From Malaciobacter mytili LMG 24559 (GTDB lineage: Bacteria; Campylobacterota; Campylobacteria; Campylobacterales; Arcobacteraceae), in the NCBI RefSeq assembly GCF_003346775.1, contig NZ_CP031219.1:1240001-1304000 (forward strand): DNA of 64,000 bases. The letters run 5' to 3'. Shown here piece after piece: positions 47,702 to 56,076 of this stretch (positions are counted from its first letter, which is position 1; the number at the start of each line of letters is the position of its first letter). The notes beneath the pieces were generated by a model. The model searched no databases, was not told where the DNA came from, and saw only the letters and a list, made by a program, of their open reading frames with translations. Made by a program: the position numbers and the translations under genes.

Positions 47702-48006
47702 TTAGATTCTTCCCTTATCTAAAATCTTTGTAATTACCCAATTTTAGCACATAAAAGGTAAAAAATATAAAAATAATTTATATTTATGAAAAAAATATTT
47801 TTTATTGAAAAATAATGAAGTTTAAACTTATATAAATTTAAAAAAATATAAAAATTTATTAACTTTTTTTAGATAAATTTACAATTTTTTATAAAAAGAT
47901 GCTTTTTTATTTATAATTTATATAAATACCCCCAAAACAACTCTTTTAAACCGATAATTAGTAAAAATTAGATAAAATCTAGTAAATTACACTAAATGGA
48001 TTTTTA
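47702..48006. other. Divergent intergenic region, binding-protein gene and aroB
   Basis: About 305 bases of extremely A+T-rich DNA with no gene. On the minus strand TAAAAT at 47741-47746 is a probable -10 for the binding protein/kinase operon. On the plus strand TAAAAT at 47973-47978 is a probable -10 for aroB. Long A and T runs between them may mark a bent-DNA or UP-like region. CCCCC at about 47928 stands out. Confidence 0.45.
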
Positions 48007-49044
48007 ATGATAGTAAATATTACTTTACCAAATAATACTTCTTATGATATTACAATTGACAGATTAACAAATATATATTTTGATACTAAAGTTGTTGTGG
48101 TAACAAACCCAACAATTAGTGGATTTCATCTAGAATATTTAAAAGAAAAATTAAGTGCTAAAGAGTTAAGCATTGTAACTATTCCTGATGGGGAAGAGTA
48201 TAAAAATATGCAAACAATTGATATGATTTTAAATCATTGTTTTGAAAATAGACTTGATAGAAAGTCATTATTAGTAGCTTTTGGTGGTGGTGTTATAGGG
48301 GATATGACAGGTTTTGCAGCTTCTATATATCAAAGAGGAATAGATTTTATACAAATACCTACAACTCTTTTATCTCAAGTTGATGCAAGTGTTGGTGGAA
48401 AAACAGGAATAAACAATAAATATGGGAAAAATTTAGTAGGAGCTTTTCATCAACCAAAAGCTGTATTAATTGATCCTTACTTTTTAACTACTTTACCAAA
48501 AAGAGAATATGGTGCAGGAATTGCTGAAATTGTAAAAATGGCAGTTACTTTTAATAAAGAGTTTTTTGAATGGTTAGAACAAAATGATTTAACAAATGAA
48601 GAAAATATTAAACAAGCCATTAGAAAATCAGTTGAAACAAAAGCTTTGGTTGTTTCTCAAGATGAAAAAGAGACAGGTATTAGAGCTGCTTTAAATTATG
48701 GACATACTTTTGGTCATGTAATAGAAAATGAAACAAACTATAAAACTTACTTACATGGTGAGGCTGTTGGTATTGGTATGGTTATGGCAAATGCACTTGC
48801 TTTAAAAGTTGGACTAATAAGTGAACAAGAGACTTTAAGAGTTAAAAATCTATTGGAAAAATATGAAATTCCTACTTCTTATAAAATAAAAGATGTACAA
48901 GACTTTTATGAACATTTCTTTTTAGATAAAAAATCACTTGATAATAAAATTAAGTTTATTCTGCCAAAAGGTATTGGTGATTGTGTAATTACTAATGAAA
49001 TAAAAAAAGATGATGTAATCGAAACTTTAAAGGCATTTAATTAA
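48007..49044 (+). CDS. aroB: 3-dehydroquinate synthase
   Basis: 345-residue NAD- and metal-dependent enzyme of the shikimate pathway. Seen are ALLSFGGGVIGDMTGFAA-like FGGGVIGDMTGFAAS, TTLLSQVDASVGGKTGIN and the metal ligands in HTFGHVIEN (later HGEAVGIGM). Length normal. It starts an aroB-mscS-mtaB-AAA-bioV run, and overlaps the following MscS gene by one base. Confidence 0.95.
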   Translation: MIVNITLPNNTSYDITIDRLTNIYFDTKVVVVTNPTISGFHLEYLKEKLSAKELSIVTIPDGEEYKNMQTIDMILNHCFENRLDRKSLLVAFGGGVIGDMTGFAASIYQRGIDFIQIPTTLLSQVDASVGGKTGINNKYGKNLVGAFHQPKAVLIDPYFLTTLPKREYGAGIAEIVKMAVTFNKEFFEWLEQNDLTNEENIKQAIRKSVETKALVVSQDEKETGIRAALNYGHTFGHVIENETNYKTYLHGEAVGIGMVMANALALKVGLISEQETLRVKNLLEKYEIPTSYKIKDVQDFYEHFFLDKKSLDNKIKFILPKGIGDCVITNEIKKDDVIETLKAFN

Positions 49045-50729
49045 TGAAAACTAAATTTTTTCTTTTATTTTTATTTGTAACTTTTTTTTCTATTTCTTCT
49101 TTTGCTCAAGAAAAAGTTGAACAAACTAATACTTTAACAAAGCAAGAGTTAGAAAATAAGCAAATTGCCCAAAAGCAAAAAGCTTTAGAAGAAAAAAGTA
49201 TGCAGGACTTGGCTCAAATAACTGTTTTACAAAGTAAAATTGAAAATTTAAATGAGAAGTTAAAAGATAATATTTTATTAAAAAGATATAGTAACTATAT
49301 TGCATATAGAAAAATCTCTACTGAGCTTGACTCTTTAAAAAAGAGTTTAAAAAATAAAGGAAAAAGTGAAGAACAATACTCTCAACTAAATAATAAAATT
49401 AGAATTAAAGAAAATGAGTTAGAGCTTATTTCAGAATATAAAGGCTCTCCTATTGGAAATCTTTTAAATCCACCTGATGTGGAAAAATATGAAGGAATTA
49501 CTAACCCTTTTGGAATAATTAATGCACTTTCTTATATTAAAAAATTAGAAAACAATAAAAAAGACTTTATCTCTGTTGAAAAAAGTATTTCAGATTTATT
49601 ACTTTTACTTGAAGAGAAAAGTTTTTTATATCTTGAATTATATAATTTAGAACAGAAAACTGAATATAAACAATTACTTAATTTTTTAGATAAACAAAAA
49701 AAAGATTTTACTATGGTTTTAGAGATTGTTTCTACTACTGAAGAGGTATATACAAGAAAAGTAGAACAAGTGACTTTAGAGATAAAATCACAAATTTCAA
49801 ATCAAATAGAGAAGATTTTTACTATATTAATAATTATTTTCTTACTATTTTTTATAACTTTTTTAATAAAACTTGGACTTAAAAAGTATTTTTCACAAAA
49901 TGAAAACTATTATATGATTAATAAAATTATCAATTTTATAGTGGTATTAATTATAGTTTTAATTATTCTTTTTTCATATATAGATAATGTTTCATATGTG
50001 GTAACAATCTTAGGATTTGCATCTGCTGGTATTGCAATTGCATTAAAAGATTGGTTTATGTCAATTTTTGGATGGATGGTTATTGTAACTTCAGGTTCTA
50101 TTCAAGTTGGTGATAGAATTAAAGTTACAAGAGGTGGAGTTGAAGCTGTTGGAGATGTTTTAGATATTTCTTTATTTAAATTAACAATTAGAGAAGATAT
50201 TACTTATACTTCATATACAACAAATAGAAGAACAGGAAGAATTTTCTTTATTCCAAATAACTATGTTTTTTCTGAAATGATAGCAAACTATACTCACTCA
50301 GGATTAAGAACAGTTTGGGATGGAATTGATATTACAATTACTTTTGATTCAAACTATAAAAAAGCTCAACATATTGCAAAAGAGATATTAAAACACTACT
50401 CAAAAGGATATACTGATATTACAAGAAAACAGTTATCTAAAATGAGAAGTAAATATCAGTTAAGAGCAACAGGAGTTGAACCAAGGGTTTATACTTTTGT
50501 AGAGCCAAATGGAATAGTAATTTCTTCTTGGTATCTTACTAACTCTTATGCAGCTTTGGTTCTTAGAAGTACAATGTCTCCTGAGATATTAAAAGCTTTT
50601 ATGGAAGAAGATGATATTCATATTGCTTACCCAACTCAACAAATTAATATTAATGATACAAATAATGCTTATGGGCCTTCAAGAAGACCTGTGCCAAAAG
50701 ATTTGGAAGAGCAAATTATTAAAAGATAG
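49044..50729 (+). CDS. Large MscS-family mechanosensitive channel
   Basis: 561 residues with a signal peptide (about 1-21) and a long periplasmic coiled-coil region (about 30-230, QKALEEKSMQDLAQITVLQSK). Three membrane segments lie at about 255-275, 293-313 and 317-345. The last carries the MscS-type pore sequence ASAGIAIALKDWFMSIFGW, then a cytoplasmic beta domain. It should open on membrane stretch to release solutes in hypo-osmotic shock. Position after aroB is conserved in Helicobacter. Confidence 0.87.
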   Translation: MKTKFFLLFLFVTFFSISSFAQEKVEQTNTLTKQELENKQIAQKQKALEEKSMQDLAQITVLQSKIENLNEKLKDNILLKRYSNYIAYRKISTELDSLKKSLKNKGKSEEQYSQLNNKIRIKENELELISEYKGSPIGNLLNPPDVEKYEGITNPFGIINALSYIKKLENNKKDFISVEKSISDLLLLLEEKSFLYLELYNLEQKTEYKQLLNFLDKQKKDFTMVLEIVSTTEEVYTRKVEQVTLEIKSQISNQIEKIFTILIIIFLLFFITFLIKLGLKKYFSQNENYYMINKIINFIVVLIIVLIILFSYIDNVSYVVTILGFASAGIAIALKDWFMSIFGWMVIVTSGSIQVGDRIKVTRGGVEAVGDVLDISLFKLTIREDITYTSYTTNRRTGRIFFIPNNYVFSEMIANYTHSGLRTVWDGIDITITFDSNYKKAQHIAKEILKHYSKGYTDITRKQLSKMRSKYQLRATGVEPRVYTFVEPNGIVISSWYLTNSYAALVLRSTMSPEILKAFMEEDDIHIAYPTQQININDTNNAYGPSRRPVPKDLEEQIIKR

Positions 50730-50748
50730 AATCAAGGATTAGATTTTA

Positions 50749-52017
50749 ATGAATTTTTCAACAAATAAGCCAAAGGTTTACTTTAAAACTTTTGGTTGTA
50801 GAACAAATGTATTTGATACTCAAGTGATGATGAGTAATTTAACTGATTTTGAAGTTACAACTGATGACAAAAATGCAGATATTGTAATTATAAATTCATG
50901 TACTGTTACAAATAGTGCAGATTCAACTGCAAGGGGATATATTAACTCACTAAATAAACTACCAAAAAAACCAAGAGTTATTTTTACAGGTTGTGGAGTT
51001 TGGACAAAAGGTGAAACTTTATTTAATGAAAATAAAATTGATGCACTTTTTGGACATAGTGAAAAAGAAAAAATCAATGATTTATTAAAAAGTGAAGATA
51101 GATTTTTTCAAGCTGGTGATTTAGAGCATATTGATGAAACAATAGTTGAAGAGTTTATTGGTAAAAGTAGAGCTTTTATAAAAATACAAGAGGGTTGTGA
51201 TTTTAGATGTAGTTATTGTATTATCCCTTATGTAAGAGGTGATGCAAGAAGTTATAGTGAAGATAAAATCTTAGAGCAAGTGCAAAAACTTGCAAGCAAT
51301 GGCTTTGGAGAGTTTATTTTAACTGGAACAAATGTGGGAAGCTATGGGAAAAAACAACATACTTCTTTAGCAAAACTTTTAAAGAAAATGTCTTTAATAA
51401 AAGGTGTAAGGCGTATTAGAATGGGAAGTATTGAGCCTATTCAAATTGATGATGAATTTAAAGAGATAATTAATGAACCTTTTATGGCTAAACATCTTCA
51501 TATTGCACTACAACACACTTCAAAAGAGATGCTTAAAATTATGAATAGAAGAAATAAAGTTCTTTCTGATTTAGAACTTTTTGAATTTTTAAGAGATAAT
51601 GGTTATGCTTTAGGAACAGATTTTATAGTTGGACATCCTGGTGAAACTAATCAACTTTGGGCTGAAGCTATGGAAAATTTAAGAAAATTTCCTCTTACTC
51701 ATATTCATGCTTTTACCTATTCAAAAAGAGATGGAACACCAAGTGCTATTATGAAAGATATTGTAAAAGGTGATATTGCAAAAGAGAGATATAATGAACT
51801 TGTCTCTATAATAGAAGAGAAAAATTACCAATTTAGAAAAAATAATACAAAAAATTTAGAAATATTAATTGAACAAGAAAAAAACGGGAAATATATAGGT
51901 CTTGATCAATTCTTTAATCAAATTGAAGTTGAAAGTGAAGTTGATTTGGTTGGGGATTGGATATTTTTAGATGATTATAAGGTAAGGCAAGATAAAAATG
52001 TCGCAAAATTCAAATAA
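50749..52017 (+). CDS. mtaB: tRNA ct6A/t6A37 methylthiotransferase MtaB
   Basis: 422-residue radical-SAM methylthiotransferase making ms2t6A at position 37 of tRNAs reading ANN codons. The N-terminal domain has KTFGCRTNVFDTQVM; the radical-SAM cluster motif CDFRCSYC is near residue 152; NSCTVTNSA and GTNVGSYG match the family; the C-terminal TRAM-like region is degenerate. The 3' end overlaps the AAA gene by 20 nt. Confidence 0.9.
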   Translation: MNFSTNKPKVYFKTFGCRTNVFDTQVMMSNLTDFEVTTDDKNADIVIINSCTVTNSADSTARGYINSLNKLPKKPRVIFTGCGVWTKGETLFNENKIDALFGHSEKEKINDLLKSEDRFFQAGDLEHIDETIVEEFIGKSRAFIKIQEGCDFRCSYCIIPYVRGDARSYSEDKILEQVQKLASNGFGEFILTGTNVGSYGKKQHTSLAKLLKKMSLIKGVRRIRMGSIEPIQIDDEFKEIINEPFMAKHLHIALQHTSKEMLKIMNRRNKVLSDLELFEFLRDNGYALGTDFIVGHPGETNQLWAEAMENLRKFPLTHIHAFTYSKRDGTPSAIMKDIVKGDIAKERYNELVSIIEEKNYQFRKNNTKNLEILIEQEKNGKYIGLDQFFNQIEVESEVDLVGDWIFLDDYKVRQDKNVAKFK

Positions 52018-53473
52018 AAAATTAGATAAAAATCTAAAACTTATGAGTCTATCAGCAACCATTTTGCTGATTTTATTTATCTATACAATGTATAAAAGTA
52101 GTACACAAATTGAAGGAAGCTCTTACTATGTAGGGCTTCTTTTTTTATTTTTATTACTTGTAGTTGCAATATATATAAGATTAAAGCAAGATAAGATTAA
52201 AGAGTTTTTCGAAAAAAAAGGTGTAAATACAACTGCTTTTGAAAAAGAGTTACAAAAGCAAAAAGAAGAAGCTGTAACTACAACAAAAGAAGAATTAACT
52301 TCAAATATTAAAGCAGTAACTTCAAATATAACTTTTAAAGATGTGGCAGGTATTTCTGAAGTAAAAGAAGAACTTGAAGAGATAGTTGATTTTTTAAATT
52401 CTCCTAAAAAGTATATCTCTCATGGGGTTAAACTTCCAAAAGGTGTACTTTTAGTAGGTCCTCCTGGCGTTGGGAAAACACTTATTGCACGAGCCGTGGC
52501 AGGAGAAGCTGATGTACCATTTTTTTATCAAAGTGGTGCAAGTTTTGTTCAGATTTATGTGGGAATGGGAGCTAAAAAAGTAAGAGAGCTATTTATTAAA
52601 GCAAAAGCTTGTGCTCCTGCAATTGTATTTATTGATGAAATAGATGCAATTGGTAAAAAAAGAACAGGAACTTCAAATGATGAAAGAGAAGCAACTTTAA
52701 ATGAACTTCTTACTCAAATGGATGGATTTGAAGGAGATAGTGGAGTTATTGTTATTGCTGCAACAAATAAAATTGATGTTTTAGATGATGCATTACTTAG
52801 AGCTGGAAGATTTGATAGAAGAGTTTTTGTAAGTTTACCAAATATTGAAGATAGAAAACATATTTTAGAACTATATTTAAAAGGTAAAAATTTAGAGTTT
52901 GATGTGAATAAACTAGCTGTTTCAACAGCTGGTTTTTCTTCTGCTGCACTTGCAACTTTAGTAAATGAAGCCCTATTAAATATGATAAAAAGAAATTCTA
53001 AAATATTAGAAGAAGAAGATATAGAAATTGCTAAAAATAAATTACAATTTGGTAAAAAACAAGCAAAAATCTTAGATGAAAAGCAAAAAGAGATTTTAGC
53101 AATTTATCAAGCTAGTAAAGCTTTTGTTTCTAAACATAAAACAGCTTTATTTGATGAGGGGATTTCTAAATTAGACTCAACATATCCTTCATATCATGAA
53201 TTAGTTGAAAATATTAGAAGATATTTAGCTGGAAATATTGGAGTTGAAGTTATAAAAAAAGAACAATATGCTGTAAATAGTGAGGATTTAAAAGAGGCTA
53301 TGAATATTGCTTTAAATATGGTAGATAATTATAAAATGGTTACTGATGCAAATGAACTTATAAATAGAGTTAAAAATGAACTAAGAGCAGAATTATCACA
53401 TAATGCAATACAAATAAATAGATTAAAAGAGATAATGCTTAAAAATGAGGTAATTTTTGAAAATGATTTCTAA
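51998..53473 (+). CDS. FtsH-like AAA ATPase lacking the protease zinc motif
   Basis: 491 residues. Two N-terminal membrane segments (about 15-33 and 42-60) are followed by an FtsH-type AAA module: Walker A GPPGVGKT (154-161), Walker B IVFIDEID (209-216), SRH with ATNKIDVLDDALLRAGRFDR. Where FtsH has HEAGH, this protein has YQASKAF (about 370-376), with no HExxH anywhere after it. It is therefore predicted to be ATPase-active and protease-dead, perhaps a membrane unfoldase or adaptor. H. pylori has a similar second FtsH next to mtaB. It overlaps mtaB by 20 nt and bioV by 17 nt. Confidence 0.85.
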   Translation: MSQNSNKKLDKNLKLMSLSATILLILFIYTMYKSSTQIEGSSYYVGLLFLFLLLVVAIYIRLKQDKIKEFFEKKGVNTTAFEKELQKQKEEAVTTTKEELTSNIKAVTSNITFKDVAGISEVKEELEEIVDFLNSPKKYISHGVKLPKGVLLVGPPGVGKTLIARAVAGEADVPFFYQSGASFVQIYVGMGAKKVRELFIKAKACAPAIVFIDEIDAIGKKRTGTSNDEREATLNELLTQMDGFEGDSGVIVIAATNKIDVLDDALLRAGRFDRRVFVSLPNIEDRKHILELYLKGKNLEFDVNKLAVSTAGFSSAALATLVNEALLNMIKRNSKILEEEDIEIAKNKLQFGKKQAKILDEKQKEILAIYQASKAFVSKHKTALFDEGISKLDSTYPSYHELVENIRRYLAGNIGVEVIKKEQYAVNSEDLKEAMNIALNMVDNYKMVTDANELINRVKNELRAELSHNAIQINRLKEIMLKNEVIFENDF

Positions 53474-53975
53474 TTATTTTAGTGGCTTTTGTTTAAAAGA
53501 AGAAAAAGAGCTATTTAGTGAATATTTAATAGAAAATGATTTTACTATTTCAGGTTTTTCATATGGAGCTATAAAAGCTTTTAAAAAGGCATTAAATACT
53601 CAAGAAAGAGTTGATTTAATACAGCTTTTTTCTCCTGCTTTTTTTCAAGATAAAGATAAAAAATATATAAGAATGCAATTAATGTTTTTTAAAAAAGATG
53701 CAAAAAATTATTGTGAAAATTTTTTAAAAAATATTGCATATCCTAAAAGTGTAGATACTTCAAAATATTTTAAGCAAGGAACATATGAAGAGTTAGAAGA
53801 ACTTTTAACTTTTATTTGGGAAAAAGAAGAACTTGAAAAACTAATAAATAAAGGTACGAAAATAGAAGTTTATTTAGGTTCTGAAGATAAAATAGTTGAT
53901 GCAAATAAAACAAGAGAGTTTTTTAGAGAATTTGCAACTATTTATTATATAAATAATGTAGGACATATTTTATAA
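53457..53975 (+). CDS. bioV: Pimeloyl-ACP methyl ester esterase BioV-like
   Basis: 172 residues of alpha/beta-hydrolase type. The nucleophile Ser35 lies in GFSYG, Asp144 or Asp148 in GSEDKIVD and His170 in NVGHIL, a complete triad order. It matches the short BioV family, which frees pimeloyl-ACP for biotin synthesis in Helicobacter and relatives. I prefer TTG 53457, with GAGG 6 nt upstream; ATG 53463 is an alternative. It overlaps the AAA gene by 17 nt. No other bio genes are near. Confidence 0.75.
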   Translation: MKMISNYFSGFCLKEEKELFSEYLIENDFTISGFSYGAIKAFKKALNTQERVDLIQLFSPAFFQDKDKKYIRMQLMFFKKDAKNYCENFLKNIAYPKSVDTSKYFKQGTYEELEELLTFIWEKEELEKLINKGTKIEVYLGSEDKIVDANKTREFFREFATIYYINNVGHIL

Positions 53976-53991
53976 ATATAAAAGGATTTTA

Positions 53992-54519
53992 ATGAAAGCA
54001 AAAATTGGAATAATAACAGCAAGTGATAGGGCAAGTAAAGGTATATATGAGGATTTAAGTGGTCAGGCTATTATTGATACTTTAAATGAATATTTAACTT
54101 CTCCTTGGGAAAGTGTATATAGATGTATTGAAGATAATCAAAAAACTATTGAAGAGACTTTAAAAGAATTAGTTGATAAACAAGGATGTTGTTTAGTAGT
54201 AACAACAGGTGGAACAGGTCCAGCTGCAAGAGATGTAACACCAGAAGCTACAGAAGCAGTTTGCGATAGAATGATGCCAGGTTTTGGTGAATTAATGAGA
54301 GCTGAGTCTTTAAAATATGTACCAACAGCAATTTTATCAAGACAAACAGCAGGACTTAGAGGAAGCTCATTAATTGTAAATTTACCAGGTAAGCCAAAAT
54401 CAATAAGAGAGTGTTTAGATGCAGTTTTCCCTGCAATTCCATATTGTATTGATTTAATGGAAGGTCCATATTTAGAATGTAATGAAGAAATAATAAAGCC
54501 ATTTAGACCAAAAAAATAG
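53992..54519 (+). CDS. mog: Molybdopterin adenylyltransferase
   Basis: 175 residues. The MPT-binding motif TTGGTGPAARDVTPEAT is near residue 72, and SRQTAGLRGSSLIVNLPG is the second conserved stretch. It adenylates molybdopterin before molybdenum insertion. MogA rather than MoaB is suggested by length and motif, but the distinction is not firm. It follows bioV by 16 nt with AAAGGA upstream. A 190-nt gap follows. Confidence 0.9.
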   Translation: MKAKIGIITASDRASKGIYEDLSGQAIIDTLNEYLTSPWESVYRCIEDNQKTIEETLKELVDKQGCCLVVTTGGTGPAARDVTPEATEAVCDRMMPGFGELMRAESLKYVPTAILSRQTAGLRGSSLIVNLPGKPKSIRECLDAVFPAIPYCIDLMEGPYLECNEEIIKPFRPKK

Positions 54520-54709
54520 TCACAAATTGTACCTTAAAGTGTATAAATAGTGTAGGCTAAATGTACATCATATGTGAAATAATTTTTTTGTGTAACTTTA
54601 AGTAATAAAATTTTTTTTATATCATAATAATTTCTAATTTACAAAATTATTTAGTAATTAAAAATTAAAATAATTTAATTAAGAGGAAATTTTACAAAAA
54701 GGAATATTT

Positions 54710-56044
54710 TTGAAAAAAATTGTTTTTGCATTGATTTTAGCCTGTGCAATGTTTATGTTGGCTAGTCTCGCTTTTAGTACCCAGCATTCAATACTATTGG
54801 CGATTATTGTTTTATTAGTTGTTTTATGGACTAATGAAGCTTTACCAATTGGAGTTGTATCTTTACTTCCAATTATATTATTCCCCACTTTTGATATTTT
54901 GAGTACAAATGCAACAACTGCAAATTACTCTAAGTCAATTATTTTTCTATTTTTAGGTGGTTTTATGATTGCTATTGCAACTCAAAAAACTAATTTACAT
55001 AAATATGTTTCTAGTAAATTACTAACACTGTTTCCTAATACTCCAAGGGGAGTTATTTTTTCACTTGCAATTACTTCAGCATTTTTAAGTTCACTAATTT
55101 CTAATACAACAACTGCACTTTTACTTATACCAATTGCAATGTTTTTAACAACTGATATAAAATTAAAAGTAAGACTTGTTTTAGCAATAGCTTATGGAGC
55201 AAGTATTGGTGGTATAGTAACTCCAATTGGAACTCCTCCAAACTTAATTTTATTAGGATTTTTGGAACAACATCAAATTGAGCCTATTGCTTTTGTTGAG
55301 TGGATATTATTAACAGGTCCTTTAGCTTTAATTATGTTAATAATAATTCCTTTCTTTTTATCAGTTGGAGTAAATCATTTAAAATTTGATACACATTTAG
55401 AGGATAGAGAGCACCTTACAAGTGATCAAAGAAGATTACTTTATATAATGGGAAGCTTAATAGTTTTACTTTTTGTAAACTCTAAAATTGAACCTTATTA
55501 TTCAGGATTAGGTTTAAATGAAAAAGGAATTTTGCTAGGATATGGTCTTTTAATGTTTTTACCAAAAATTGGATTTTTAAATTGGGATGATACTAAAAAA
55601 ATCCCATATGAAATTATCTTTTTATTTGGGGCAGGTTTTTCAATTGCTGCAGCTTTTTCAAAAACAGGTCTTGCATCAGAGATTGCAAATTATTTATTGG
55701 ATTTAACAAATCTTCCATTTATCGTAATGATTTTATTGGTTGCAAGCTTAATTACTTTCACAACTGAAATTACTTCAAATACAGCACTTATTTCTATTGC
55801 TTTACCAATTATTTACTCTTTAGGTGAGGCTGCAAATATAAATATTACTTTAATTTTATTAGTATCAACAATTTGTGCTTCTTATGCCTTTATGCTTCCA
55901 ATAGCAACCCCTCCAAATGCAATAGCCATGAGTAGTGGCGCCGTTAAAGTAAAAGATATGGCAAAATTTGGATTATTATTTAATATTTTAGGTATTTTAG
56001 CTATTACTGCAATTGCTTTATTATATTGGCAATTTTATTTATAA
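54710..56044 (+). CDS. SLC13/DASS-family anion:sodium symporter
   Basis: 444 residues with about 11-12 membrane segments. Motifs are the paired SNT sequences (ISNTTTALLLIP and TSNTALISIALP) and the GTPPN/ATPPNA-type sequences (GGIVTPIGTPPNLILL and LPIATPPNAIAMSSG), which form the substrate and sodium sites of DASS transporters. Substrates of the family are dicarboxylates, sulfate or phosphate; I cannot say which. The start is TTG at 54710, with AAAAAGGA about 6 nt upstream. Not linked to sulfur or succinate genes. Confidence 0.88.
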   Translation: MKKIVFALILACAMFMLASLAFSTQHSILLAIIVLLVVLWTNEALPIGVVSLLPIILFPTFDILSTNATTANYSKSIIFLFLGGFMIAIATQKTNLHKYVSSKLLTLFPNTPRGVIFSLAITSAFLSSLISNTTTALLLIPIAMFLTTDIKLKVRLVLAIAYGASIGGIVTPIGTPPNLILLGFLEQHQIEPIAFVEWILLTGPLALIMLIIIPFFLSVGVNHLKFDTHLEDREHLTSDQRRLLYIMGSLIVLLFVNSKIEPYYSGLGLNEKGILLGYGLLMFLPKIGFLNWDDTKKIPYEIIFLFGAGFSIAAAFSKTGLASEIANYLLDLTNLPFIVMILLVASLITFTTEITSNTALISIALPIIYSLGEAANINITLILLVSTICASYAFMLPIATPPNAIAMSSGAVKVKDMAKFGLLFNILGILAITAIALLYWQFYL

Positions 56045-56046
56045 AA

Positions 56047-56072
56047 GTATTATAGCCATTTGGCTATAATAC
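56047..56072. promoter_or_regulatory. 26-nt perfect inverted repeat overlapping the mutS2 -10
   Basis: Arms GTATTATAGCCA (56047-56058) and TGGCTATAATAC (56061-56072) are perfect, with TT between. The right arm contains TATAAT (56065-56070), 6 nt before the mutS2 ATG. Located just after the SLC13 stop, without a T-tract. It fits an operator on the mutS2 promoter better than a terminator. Confidence 0.55.
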
Positions 56073-56076
56073 GCGA

